DNA from: Petrimonas sulfuriphila
GTDB taxonomy: Bacteria > Bacteroidota > Bacteroidia > Bacteroidales > Dysgonomonadaceae
DNA length: 64,000 nt
Assembly (NCBI RefSeq): GCF_051201015.1
Contig: NZ_JBPEHI010000016.1
Reading direction: 5' to 3' (one strand)
Position 1 is the first letter of the stretch; the number at the start of each line of letters is the position of its first letter. A program made the position numbers and the translations under genes. Positions 53,128-61,551 of the stretch are shown in pieces. Below the pieces are notes generated by a model. The model was not told where the DNA came from. It made no database searches and was given only the letters and a program-made list of their open reading frames with translations.

Positions 53128-54618
53128 TTAATTGTTGGATGTTTGAAAAGAACGCAATTTCCGGATGGAAGCCACCTTTGTGTTGTATTCGGCAATGGCT
53201 TCAGCTTGTCGCAACCGGTAATCTAACAATTGCCGTTGAACCTGGATCACGTTGGTAAGATCACTTTTTGCTGAGACAAACTCCTGTACCACCAGTTGAT
53301 AGGCTGTCAGCGCCAGTTGTTCCTGTTTCCGGTAAAGCGCGATCTTTCGCTCCGCATCATCGAGCTGGTGTTTCAGCCGTAACAAGTCGGATTGAAGTGT
53401 GTTCAGCGTGTTTCGGTACTTTTCCCGGGCTGCCTGCTGCATAAACCGGCTTTCCCGTTGTTGTGCCTTGTATTTGTTCCGGTAAATGGGAAGGGTGATG
53501 GAAATCATGGGCATGACCATGTCCATACCGCTCGTGCCGTTGTCCATTCCCTGATCCATCGGTGTTGCAGCGTTTTTGCCGATCAGCATGTACTGCAGCC
53601 CGATGCCAAACATGGGATAACTCATTTTTTTTTCCATCTCACCTTTTGCCCGGAAAACCTGTTCCTCTTCCATCAACATACCTAGCATAGGGTTTTGGTT
53701 TTCAATCTCTCCCTGAGAAACGGCCTCATCAAAAAGAAAGGAAACTTTTGCTATGGAATCGGGCAGGGTTACTTCAAGACCTGTGGGACGACTTAATAAC
53801 GCGTTGAATCTGGCTTTTTCAGCTGCAATCTCCGAAAGAATGCTTTCAATATTATTTTCGATTTCAACTACTTCCAGTTGTACACGGAGCACATCCGACA
53901 TGCCTGGGGCAATGCTACCCATACCTGAAGACATACTACCTCCTGAACCGCTCATACTGGACATAGAGGAAGAGGAGGTACCGGAAGAAGTTGTGGATCC
54001 CCCCATCGAACCCATCCCCGCCATGCCACCGCCAGTTGGTGATGAGCTGCTGCTTTTTGTCGCCGGAGAAGGAGCAGGTACAGAATAACCTGAAGTAGAA
54101 CCACTGAACGGAGAGGATACTTTGCGAAGGGCAAGCTCTTCGAGTTGTTTCAACAGTTGCAGATTCTCACGGTTGTTATTGAGCTGTTCCACCAGTGTAG
54201 AAAGAACGTACCACTGGGTATATACCTCCAGGTAAAGGTTGTCGCGTGTCTCCCTGAATTGTTCATACGCCATCCTCGCCATATGGGTGGCTTCGGTCTG
54301 TGCCGTCTTTTTGGTTCCAAACCAGGGGAACATCTGCATGAGGGTAAAATCGGCGATCTGCCGCCCACCCACAATGTCCATCGGCTTAAGAAAAAAACCG
54401 ATATCCAGCTCCGGATCGGGCCAAGAACCGGCCTGCGGCACTTTTTCAAGTGAAGCTTTGTAAGTCAGGAAGTCAGCATTCAGCCCCGGATTATTCCTGC
54501 CGGCGACTTCAAGGTAGTGGCTGAGCGAATCCGTTTCCTGTGCGAAGATGGGTATTATGCTCCAGGTAATCGCCACGGTTGCGGTAAGAAAAAGTCTTAA
54601 TCTTATGTTGTGTTGCAT
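53128..54618 (-). CDS. cusC: TolC-family channel of the metal efflux pump (CusC-like)
   Basis: A 496-residue outer-membrane efflux protein with signal peptide (cleavage near IFAQ). Two TolC repeats flank an unusual insert at about 167-239 made almost only of Ser, Gly, Met, Pro and Thr (SPTGGGMAGMGSMGGSTTSS). A second Met-rich loop (TPMDQGMDNGTSGMDMVMPM) lies near residue 355. Such Met clusters suit Cu(I) or Ag(I) binding. It lies 13 bp after cusA and 15 bp before cusB. Confidence 0.85.
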   Translation of the reverse strand: MQHNIRLRLFLTATVAITWSIIPIFAQETDSLSHYLEVAGRNNPGLNADFLTYKASLEKVPQAGSWPDPELDIGFFLKPMDIVGGRQIADFTLMQMFPWFGTKKTAQTEATHMARMAYEQFRETRDNLYLEVYTQWYVLSTLVEQLNNNRENLQLLKQLEELALRKVSSPFSGSTSGYSVPAPSPATKSSSSSPTGGGMAGMGSMGGSTTSSGTSSSSMSSMSGSGGSMSSGMGSIAPGMSDVLRVQLEVVEIENNIESILSEIAAEKARFNALLSRPTGLEVTLPDSIAKVSFLFDEAVSQGEIENQNPMLGMLMEEEQVFRAKGEMEKKMSYPMFGIGLQYMLIGKNAATPMDQGMDNGTSGMDMVMPMISITLPIYRNKYKAQQRESRFMQQAAREKYRNTLNTLQSDLLRLKHQLDDAERKIALYRKQEQLALTAYQLVVQEFVSAKSDLTNVIQVQRQLLDYRLRQAEAIAEYNTKVASIRKLRSFQTSNN

Positions 54619-54631
54619 AATGTTTTGTATT

Positions 54632-57600
54632 TTATTCGTTTTTATGTCCCTGTTTTCTGATAGCCCATTCCCTCCACATGCATTGCAATACGGGGACGAT
54701 GAAAATCGTCATCGTCTGGATCAACATGCCTCCGAATGTGGGTATTGACATGGGTACCATGATGTCCGATCCCCTTCCCGTAGAGGTCAGAATCGGCAGC
54801 AGTGCGATGAGTGTGACGGAAGTGGTCATGGCAGCGGGGCGAACCCGGCGCAGCCCGGCAAACACCACTGCCTCCCTGATTTCTTCCTTTGTCTGCGGGT
54901 TCCGCTCTAGGAACGTGTCGTGAATGAATGATCCCATCAACACGCCATCACTGGTGGAAATACCGAACAGGGCAATAAAGCCAACCCATACCGCGATACT
55001 CAGGTTGATGGGATGTATCTGAAAAACATCGCGCAAGTTAACATCACCCAGGTTGATGTCCAGGAACCAGGGTTGCCCGTAAAGCCACAACAAGATGAAT
55101 CCACCCGCGAATGCTACAAATACGCCGGAGAAATGGATAAAAGCTGCGGTGAACGATTTAAACTGAAAATGAAGGATCAGTATTATCAGTACCAGACAGG
55201 CAGGAATCAGTATGGAAAGACGTTTCGCTGCACGTGCCTGTTGCTCGTAGTTTCCCGCGAAATGGTAGGAAACCCCTTTTGGAAGTTCCAGTTCCCCGGT
55301 TCTTATTTTCTCCTGAAGTACCCTCCGGGCTTCCTGTACCACATCTACCTCGGCCTTGTCAGCTACCTTGTCGAAGATCACATACCCTATCAGGAAGGTA
55401 TTCTCGCTTTGGATCATCTGCGCACCCCGAGTGTAAGTGATATCGGCCACGTCACCCAGCGGAATCTGTGCACCGGTTGCGGTCGGCACGATGATACGTG
55501 CCAGCTCCTCGGGATTTTCCCGCAGTTCACGGGGGTAGCGCAGTCTTACCGGGAAGCGTTCGCGCCCTTCTACCGTGGTAGTCAGCGGCATTCCGCCGAC
55601 GGCCGCGCCGATTACGTCCTGCAGGTCGGCTACAGTAAGGCCGTAACGGGCCATATGCTGCCTGTTCAGGTTGATTTCAATATAGGGAGCACCCACAGCG
55701 CGGTCGTAAAACACGGTAGAGGGCAAGACGGAAGGTACGTCTTTCAATGCCTCTTCTAGTGCTTTACCCCCTTGTTCGATGGCCTCCAGGTTAGGCCCCG
55801 ACACCTTTACGCCCATGGGGGCGCGCATGCCCGTAGACAACATCACGGTACGTGCTTCGATGGGTTGCAGTTTCGGAGCCGAGGTGAGCCCGGGTATGTG
55901 GGATACATTGATGATCTCTTTCCAGATATCGTCCTCGTTTTTGATTTCCGGGCGCCATTGCCTGAAGTACTCTCCTCCCCTGTCTGCAACCAGGCTGTCG
56001 GCTGGTATCAGCCTGAATCCGTCCTTGGGATTGTAGGTGGATTGATCGATCAGGACATAGGCACCGTCGCGGGTGACTTTGAAGCGTTGGCGATGGCCGT
56101 CCTGATCGACAATAAACTCGGGACGGTAATTGATGGTATTTTCGAACATCTGTGTCGGTGCCGGGTCGAGAGCCGAATTGACACGTCCCCATTTCCCCAC
56201 GGTCATCTCCACCTCTGGAATATTGCTGATACGCTTATCCAGCGTTTCAATATATTGCAGATTCTGCTCGATACCGGTATGGGGCATGCTGGTCGGCATC
56301 AGCAGGAAAGATCCTTCGTTCAGGCTGGGCATGAATTCTTCTCCGATACCGGGAAAAGTACGGTTGGCCGCCTGCCATACCCCGGTCTGCCGGAACGATT
56401 TCCAGCCTACTGTTTCAAAACCTTTGGCCACAAACCCAAAAAGCGAATCGAAGCCAAACCAGATCGTCACACCCAAAAGTAACGTGAGTGCGGGGAGGAT
56501 CATAAACTTCCAGCGATTGGCCAGACACCAGCGGATCAGGAATTCGTAATTTGAAATCAGGGTCTCGAAAAAGGCCAGGATCAGAGCGATGCTGACTATC
56601 ACAACAATGAAATTCACGACAAAACCGCTGTGAGGACCTACAGGCATCCATTCTGAAGTAAGCAGGTATAGGGCTGCCAGAACGGCAATAGCCGCACTGA
56701 TATAGGTGGTTGTCTTGGTATTTTTCCATTTGTGAGCAAGCAGGTTGCTGAACCCGAAAAGGGAAATGAAAAGCACCAGGAATGTGCCCGAGAAGGCGTA
56801 CCACACAATACCGCCCACAATAAGCAAGACATTGAACACCCTCTTCACTTTCTTTGAAGAGAGACCGATTGAAAAAACGTAATAGGCCAGGGTCGGCACT
56901 ACAGTCATACCCAGCACGAGTGCACTCACCAGGGTGATGGTCTTTGTGTAGGCCAACGGCTTGAAGAGCTTACCTTCCTGAGCTTCCAGGAAGAAAACGG
57001 GGATAAAACTGACAATGGTGGTCAGCATGGCTACGATTGTGGGTACCGATACCTCGCTGACACTCCTGTAAATCAGGTCCACAAATGCCTGACCTTTCGT
57101 GATTCCCTTGTTTGCCGGCTTCTCCATATGTTGAATGATGTTTTCCACAAACACCACACCGATGTCGACCATCACACCTACGGCAATGGCAATACCGGAA
57201 AGGGCGACAATGTTGGCGTCGATCCGCAGGAGACGCATGACAATAAAAGTAAGCAATACCGTCAGGGGCAATAATCCGGATACAATAAACGAAGCTTTTA
57301 GGCTCATAAGAATGACAATGATCACGATGACGCTGATTAGGATCTCATGCGACAAATCTTCCTGTAGGGTGCCGATAGTCTCCTGGATCAGGCCTGAACG
57401 ATCATAGAACGGAACCACCGTCACTTTGGTTACAGTCCCGTCGGCCAGGGTCTTTTGCGGAAGTCCCGACTCCATCTCTTCGATTTTTGCCTTCACGTTG
57501 TTGATCACATGAAGCGGGTTGGATCCGTAACGGGCCACCACCACACCGCCCACGGCTTCCACTCCTTCCTTGTCGAGCCCTCCGCGCCGGGTCGCGGGCC

Positions 57601-58453
57601 CCAGTGTGACAAAGGCCACATCCTTTATTTTTACCGGCACGCCATTCCGGACGGTTATTACCGCTTCTTCAAGGTCAGACACATGCCTGATGTATCCCAG
57701 CCCTCGGACCAGGTACTCCACCTTATTGATCTCGGCCGTTTCAGCACCAATGTCCAGGTTACTCTTTTGTACGGCAGTCATCACATCCATGATGGTGATG
57801 TTATAGGCCCGGAGTGCGTTGGGATTCACCTCCACCTGGTACTCTTTCACAAAACCTCCGACGGAGGCGACTTCGGCTACTCCTTCGGCTGAGGAAAGCG
57901 TGTACTTGGCATAGAAATCCTGTACCGTCCGCAGCTCTTCCGGATCCCAGCCTCCCGTAGGCTCTCCCGTCTCCGGATTCCGCCCTTCGAGAGTATACCA
58001 GAATATCTGCCCCAGTGCGGTCGCATCAGGGCCAAGGCCGGGTTGGACACCGTCGGGTAACGTTCCGGGCGGGAGTGAATTGAGTTTTTCCAATATCCGG
58101 GAGCGGCTCCAGTAAAATTCGATATTTTCTTCGAAGATGATGTAGATAAACGACATCCCGAACATGGAGGTACTTCGGATGGTTTTCACTCCTGGGATAC
58201 CCAGCAGTGAAGTGGTTAGCGGATAGGTAATCTGCTCCTGTATATCTTTGGGTGAACGCCCCATCCATTCAGTGGCCACAATCTGTTGATTGTCACCCAG
58301 GTCGGGAATGGCATCCACCGGTATGGGGTCGCGCGGCAGCAGGCTTTTCCAGTTAAACGGTGCCGTGGATATCCCCCATGCAATGATGACAACAAGCAGT
58401 AACAGGGTAATTAACCTATTATTCAGAAAATGCTTGATTATTTTGTTTAGCAT
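54632..58453 (-). CDS. cusA: Heavy-metal RND transporter (CusA/CzcA family)
   Basis: A 1273-residue inner-membrane proton antiporter that exports monovalent or divalent metals with CusB and CusC. It has the family start MLNKIIKHFLNNRLITLLL, two sets of six membrane helices, the porter-domain DNQQIVATEWMGRSPKDIQE and EEFMPSLNEGSFLLMPTSM. The Met in LLMPTSM falls where E. coli CusA has Met573 (from memory), supporting Cu/Ag. It is longer than CusA (1047 residues) by an expanded middle region (about 560-700) with extra hydrophobic segments. The in-frame TTG at 58468 is less likely than ATG 58453. Confidence 0.92.
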   Translation of the reverse strand: MLNKIIKHFLNNRLITLLLLVVIIAWGISTAPFNWKSLLPRDPIPVDAIPDLGDNQQIVATEWMGRSPKDIQEQITYPLTTSLLGIPGVKTIRSTSMFGMSFIYIIFEENIEFYWSRSRILEKLNSLPPGTLPDGVQPGLGPDATALGQIFWYTLEGRNPETGEPTGGWDPEELRTVQDFYAKYTLSSAEGVAEVASVGGFVKEYQVEVNPNALRAYNITIMDVMTAVQKSNLDIGAETAEINKVEYLVRGLGYIRHVSDLEEAVITVRNGVPVKIKDVAFVTLGPATRRGGLDKEGVEAVGGVVVARYGSNPLHVINNVKAKIEEMESGLPQKTLADGTVTKVTVVPFYDRSGLIQETIGTLQEDLSHEILISVIVIIVILMSLKASFIVSGLLPLTVLLTFIVMRLLRIDANIVALSGIAIAVGVMVDIGVVFVENIIQHMEKPANKGITKGQAFVDLIYRSVSEVSVPTIVAMLTTIVSFIPVFFLEAQEGKLFKPLAYTKTITLVSALVLGMTVVPTLAYYVFSIGLSSKKVKRVFNVLLIVGGIVWYAFSGTFLVLFISLFGFSNLLAHKWKNTKTTTYISAAIAVLAALYLLTSEWMPVGPHSGFVVNFIVVIVSIALILAFFETLISNYEFLIRWCLANRWKFMILPALTLLLGVTIWFGFDSLFGFVAKGFETVGWKSFRQTGVWQAANRTFPGIGEEFMPSLNEGSFLLMPTSMPHTGIEQNLQYIETLDKRISNIPEVEMTVGKWGRVNSALDPAPTQMFENTINYRPEFIVDQDGHRQRFKVTRDGAYVLIDQSTYNPKDGFRLIPADSLVADRGGEYFRQWRPEIKNEDDIWKEIINVSHIPGLTSAPKLQPIEARTVMLSTGMRAPMGVKVSGPNLEAIEQGGKALEEALKDVPSVLPSTVFYDRAVGAPYIEINLNRQHMARYGLTVADLQDVIGAAVGGMPLTTTVEGRERFPVRLRYPRELRENPEELARIIVPTATGAQIPLGDVADITYTRGAQMIQSENTFLIGYVIFDKVADKAEVDVVQEARRVLQEKIRTGELELPKGVSYHFAGNYEQQARAAKRLSILIPACLVLIILILHFQFKSFTAAFIHFSGVFVAFAGGFILLWLYGQPWFLDINLGDVNLRDVFQIHPINLSIAVWVGFIALFGISTSDGVLMGSFIHDTFLERNPQTKEEIREAVVFAGLRRVRPAAMTTSVTLIALLPILTSTGRGSDIMVPMSIPTFGGMLIQTMTIFIVPVLQCMWREWAIRKQGHKNE

Positions 58454-58500
58454 AATGATTTTATTCAATTGTTGAACAACTTATTTTATCTGTTGGTAAA

Positions 58501-58532
58501 TAAAAGTATGCGCAGTATTTTTCAAAGTCAAT
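58501..58532 (-). promoter_or_regulatory. Promoter of the cusA-C-B operon
   Basis: On the minus strand -7 TACTTTTA (58501-58508) and ATTG (58529-58532) at a 20-bp spacing: both near the consensus. The start is expected near 58495, about 42 bases before ATG 58453. Confidence 0.55.
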
Positions 58533-58544
58533 ACCCATGGGTAT
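58531..58544 (-). promoter_or_regulatory. Perfect 14-bp palindrome, probable metal-responsive operator
   Basis: ATACCCATGGGTAT is a perfect palindrome overlapping the -33 box of the cus promoter. ATACCC/GGGTAT half-sites resemble copper-sensor (CsoR-like) operators in general form. No regulator gene is seen in the cus region, so the binding protein is unknown. Confidence 0.65.
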
Positions 58545-58614
58545 GAAAACATGAAAAATGCACATAAGTGTCCTGTCAATAACCGGTAATTGCGATCATT
58601 GACAATCGAAAAAA

Positions 58615-59073
58615 TCAAATGCGGTAGATGCAGATGTAATCGCGGATACTTACATCTTGCAGAAAAAGCCCTTTGGGCGGAAAGTCATTTTGAAGTAAAA
58701 GGGTATTGGGTTCGGCAATTGTCCCCCCAAGCAGGTTATACAGGGTAAGCCATACATTTTCAAACGTGAGGGACAATTTATCTGAATTAAACTCCTGTAT
58801 TTGTTTCTGATAATCGTCTGTTGCAACCTGAATGGTTTCAAAGTCGCAGCAATCATCCAGGGCTTTATTCAAACTGCAATTCGGATTGTCAGAAGAATGG
58901 GTTCCGCAGCAGGAGTGTCCTTTTGTTCCCGGCTGGCAGCACGACGACTCGTCGTTACTAGCAAACAACCCCCAGGAATACAACTCTCCTTCACAGAAAT
59001 GCATGGCTATAACCGGTTGAACAGCAACCAGCGCCATGATATTCAGTAAAAATAGAGCCAACCCTTTTTTCAT
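58615..59073 (-). CDS. HYC_CC_PP family cysteine-rich exported protein
   Basis: A 152-residue exported protein with a signal peptide (MKKGLALFLLNIMALVAVQP). It is rich in Cys: MHFCEGELYS, SSCCQPGTKGHSCCGTHS, NCSLN and DDCCDFETI, then a C-terminal NDFPPKG. This is the HYC_CC_PP pattern named for its His-x-Cys, Cys-Cys and Pro-Pro motifs, found in Bacteroidota next to cusA. The Cys pairs suggest periplasmic metal binding. It has its own promoter at 59126-59157 and lies 162 bp upstream of cusA. Confidence 0.8.
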   Translation of the reverse strand: MKKGLALFLLNIMALVAVQPVIAMHFCEGELYSWGLFASNDESSCCQPGTKGHSCCGTHSSDNPNCSLNKALDDCCDFETIQVATDDYQKQIQEFNSDKLSLTFENVWLTLYNLLGGTIAEPNTLLLQNDFPPKGLFLQDVSIRDYICIYRI

Positions 59074-59125
59074 TTTAGTTCCTTCAATTATTATGGTATG
59101 AACAACAACTGCTCAAGAAAGTTGA

Positions 59126-59157
59126 CAAAAATACGTTTTATTTTGGAATACTGCAAA
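59126..59157 (-). promoter_or_regulatory. Promoter of the HYC_CC_PP gene
   Basis: On the minus strand: -33 TTTG (59154-59157), a 20-bp spacer and -7 TATTTTTG (59126-59133), an exact match. It may also feed the cus operon downstream. Confidence 0.75.
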
Positions 59158-59236
59158 TCCGGGAAGATCGAACAGTTTCCGATTTTGTCAATGAATGGAC
59201 CTGTTTAACGATGAATTGCTGTAATTTTCCGGAGAT

Positions 59237-59269
59237 TTTAGGTCACAATATTTAAAATGATTAATTTTG
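59237..59269 (+). promoter_or_regulatory. Promoter of the CDF exporter gene
   Basis: -7 TAATTTTG (59262-59269) with TTTA (59237-59240) at a 21-bp spacing as an imperfect -33. It overlaps the first codons of the longest frame (from 59257), so translation begins at 59290. Confidence 0.65.
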
Positions 59270-59289
59270 CAACACTTATTTGTAAAAAA

Positions 59290-60225
59290 ATGAAAACCCG
59301 GTCGCTGAAAAAATTCATGTATCTGTCCATTGCTGCAGCAGTGGTAACTATCGGTTTGAAGTTTACGGCTTATTTAAAAACCGGGTCAATGGGTTTTTTC
59401 TCCGATGCGTTGGAGTCTTTTGTGAACCTTTTTGCCGCGGTTATAGCCCTTATTCTCCTGCATATTTCCGAAAAACCTGCCGATGAGGGTCACGAATACG
59501 GGCACGGAAAAGCCGAATATTTCTCAAGCGCCATTGAGGGTGCGCTTATCCTGATTGCGGCCTTCAGCATTATTTACACGTCAATCCCGCGGATTATCCA
59601 TCCGCAACCGCTGGAAAACCTGGGTATAGGAACGTTGTTCTCTGTTGGGGCATCCTTGGTGAACCTGTTTGCAGGAACTCTATTGATTCAAAACGGAAAG
59701 AAACACCGGTCAATGGTGCTCGAGGCTGACGGAAAGCACCTGATGACAGATGTGTGGACTTCAGCAGGGGTTATTGCGGGGGTTTTGGTGGTGAAATTTA
59801 CAGGGCTTCTGGTACTCGACCCCATCATCGCTATTCTTGTTGCGTTGAACATTGTTTACACAGGGTATAAACTCATCAGCAGGTCGGCAAGCGGACTGAT
59901 GGATGCTTCCATCCCGCAGGAAGAAATCAAACAGATTACGGGTTATTTCGATTCACTGAAAGGAAAGAACATCGATTATCATTCGTTGTTGACACGTCAG
60001 GCCGGACACCGGAAATTCATATCGTTTCATTTGCTGGTTCCGGGAGACTGGACAGTAAAAGAAGGCCACGACTACGCCGAAATAATTGAACAGCGCATCG
60101 AAAATATGTTCGATGATACGGTTACCGTCACCACCCACATTGAGCCTATTGAAGATCCATTGTCGCTGAACGACATCAAAATCGACCGGATGAATTATTC
60201 CGACGATGACGATTTTGATACCTGA
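59290..60225 (+). CDS. Cation diffusion facilitator exporter
   Basis: A 311-residue CDF-family metal/proton antiporter. Six membrane helices are followed by a cytosolic ferredoxin-like domain (about 215-290) with HRKFISFHLLVPGDWTV. Helix 2 reads SDALESFVN (38-46), an Asp plus ExxxN rather than the common H/DxxxD, while helix 5 keeps HxxxD in HLMTDVWTSAGV. HEYGHGKAEYFSS (68-80) is the conserved loop. The metal (Zn, Fe, Mn or Co) cannot be assigned. It is next to the cus cluster and the HYC protein but has its own promoter. Confidence 0.9.
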   Translation: MKTRSLKKFMYLSIAAAVVTIGLKFTAYLKTGSMGFFSDALESFVNLFAAVIALILLHISEKPADEGHEYGHGKAEYFSSAIEGALILIAAFSIIYTSIPRIIHPQPLENLGIGTLFSVGASLVNLFAGTLLIQNGKKHRSMVLEADGKHLMTDVWTSAGVIAGVLVVKFTGLLVLDPIIAILVALNIVYTGYKLISRSASGLMDASIPQEEIKQITGYFDSLKGKNIDYHSLLTRQAGHRKFISFHLLVPGDWTVKEGHDYAEIIEQRIENMFDDTVTVTTHIEPIEDPLSLNDIKIDRMNYSDDDDFDT

Positions 60226-60933
60226 TCAACTGACTTTTGAAAACCGGGTCAGGGAAAAATCCCCGGGCATCAATATGCTCTTTAATTTATCCTCCGGCTC
60301 CACCGCCACGAAAAAGTATGCTGCCAGGTTATCGTCTTTCAGCTTCAGGAAATTATCCTCTTTTTCCCACGTTCCATTGGAAAGTTCCAACGAATAAAAC
60401 CGTATGGAATAGGTTCCGTCTTCATGCGCACGAAACGTAAACTCCGGATTGAAATCGGATTGATAAAAACCATTTCTGAATTTATTTTTGTAAGTATTCT
60501 TATCTATCCTTATCTTTTCCCTGTAACTGAGCAGCTCACTGCGCGACAGGAAATCACTTGAAATTGATACGGGGGACGAGGGCTTATCCGAGCTTTTTAC
60601 AAAATAATTTAATTGCATCCATCTGAATCCGTCCTTCACCATAAAAATCTTGTTTCCCGTAACAGGTTCCAGGGTAATGACATATTGATTTGTCCCGTCG
60701 GTCAGCGTGTAGTTGCCGTTATCTTCCACCGTATACTTCCCGAAGGACAAAGGTTGCGATATCACCAGGTCGGGAGCATTTTTGTGGCTTAATTTTATCA
60801 GGTACTTCCCACTTTCAAAGATATCGAGGTAGCAAGCCAGATCGTTGTTTGTCAATTGCAAGGCATAGGATTGCGCCCGTACCGTCAAAAAAGCAGGAAA
60901 AATAATCAGGAAAGAGAACAGTATTTTTTTCAT
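60226..60933 (-). CDS. Hypothetical exported protein
   Basis: A 235-residue protein with a signal peptide (MKKILFSFLIIFPAFLTVRA). The mature part is beta-rich, with KYTVEDNGNYTLTDGTNQYV and FTFRAHEDGTYSIRFYSLEL, perhaps a lipocalin-like or calycin barrel. No family is recognised. It ends next to the CDF gene (stops adjacent at 60225/60226, convergent). Upstream lies the V-ATPase terminator (60996-61027), so it needs its own promoter, which is not obvious. Confidence 0.6.
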   Translation of the reverse strand: MKKILFSFLIIFPAFLTVRAQSYALQLTNNDLACYLDIFESGKYLIKLSHKNAPDLVISQPLSFGKYTVEDNGNYTLTDGTNQYVITLEPVTGNKIFMVKDGFRWMQLNYFVKSSDKPSSPVSISSDFLSRSELLSYREKIRIDKNTYKNKFRNGFYQSDFNPEFTFRAHEDGTYSIRFYSLELSNGTWEKEDNFLKLKDDNLAAYFFVAVEPEDKLKSILMPGDFSLTRFSKVS

Positions 60934-60995
60934 TGTTTTGGTCCTTTGTTTTCTGATCAGACTACATTTTTAGCCATTGGATTAATTGGATACAA

Positions 60996-61027
60996 AAAAG
61001 CCGCCCTTGTATCGGAGGACGGCTTTT
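60996..61027 (-). terminator. Terminator of the V-type ATPase operon
   Basis: AAAAGCCGCCCT (60996-61007) pairs with AGGACGGCTTTT (61016-61027), one mismatch. On the minus strand the stem ends in a T run. It is 20 bp after the subunit K stop. Confidence 0.85.
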
Positions 61028-61046
61028 GAAGAATAATGAACTGTAT

Positions 61047-61511
61047 TTATACCGCAATTGCGCTTCCGATAAGGAATGCAGCGGCAAGGGCCACAATAGC
61101 GTAAAGCTCGGGAAATACGGCAAGAATCAGGGTGTTACCGAAAGCATCGTGTCCCTGCCCAATCGAGACGACACCGTTAGCGCAAACCTGCCCCTGACGG
61201 ATTGCCGACAACAAGCCGATAAAGCCCAGTGCAAGTCCGGCTGCAAGCGTGGCCATTGACTGGAAAAATGTGATCTCGGGTGTAAGCACGTTAAAGATGT
61301 TTTGAAACATAAAGTATCCGGCAAATCCATACAATCCTTGCGTCCCTGGCAAGGCTGTTAGAACCAGGAAGTTACCGAATTTTCCGTCCACTTTTTTAGC
61401 AGCGCCAATGGCTGCATTTCCCACAATCGTAACCCCGTAAGCACTTCCGATACCTGTGAGAGCCAACATAATCGCTATGCCGATATAGGCAATAAATAAA
61501 TTAGTTTCCAT
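61047..61511 (-). CDS. ntpK: V-type ATP synthase subunit K (rotor ring)
   Basis: A 154-residue c-ring subunit with four membrane helices, a fused double hairpin. The ion-carrying Glu135 is in AVFPELYAIVAL (helix 4), while the matching place in helix 2 has Gln (LPGTQGLYGF), so each subunit carries one ion, as in V-type rings. Thr57, Gln58 and Glu135, with Gln106 or Gln108, resemble the Na+ ligands of Enterococcus hirae NtpK as I recall them. It is the last gene of the operon. Confidence 0.93.
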   Translation of the reverse strand: METNLFIAYIGIAIMLALTGIGSAYGVTIVGNAAIGAAKKVDGKFGNFLVLTALPGTQGLYGFAGYFMFQNIFNVLTPEITFFQSMATLAAGLALGFIGLLSAIRQGQVCANGVVSIGQGHDAFGNTLILAVFPELYAIVALAAAFLIGSAIAV

Positions 61512-61551
61512 AAATTGTTTTTAAATTATTGTGTTTATTAATTTCTGATTG

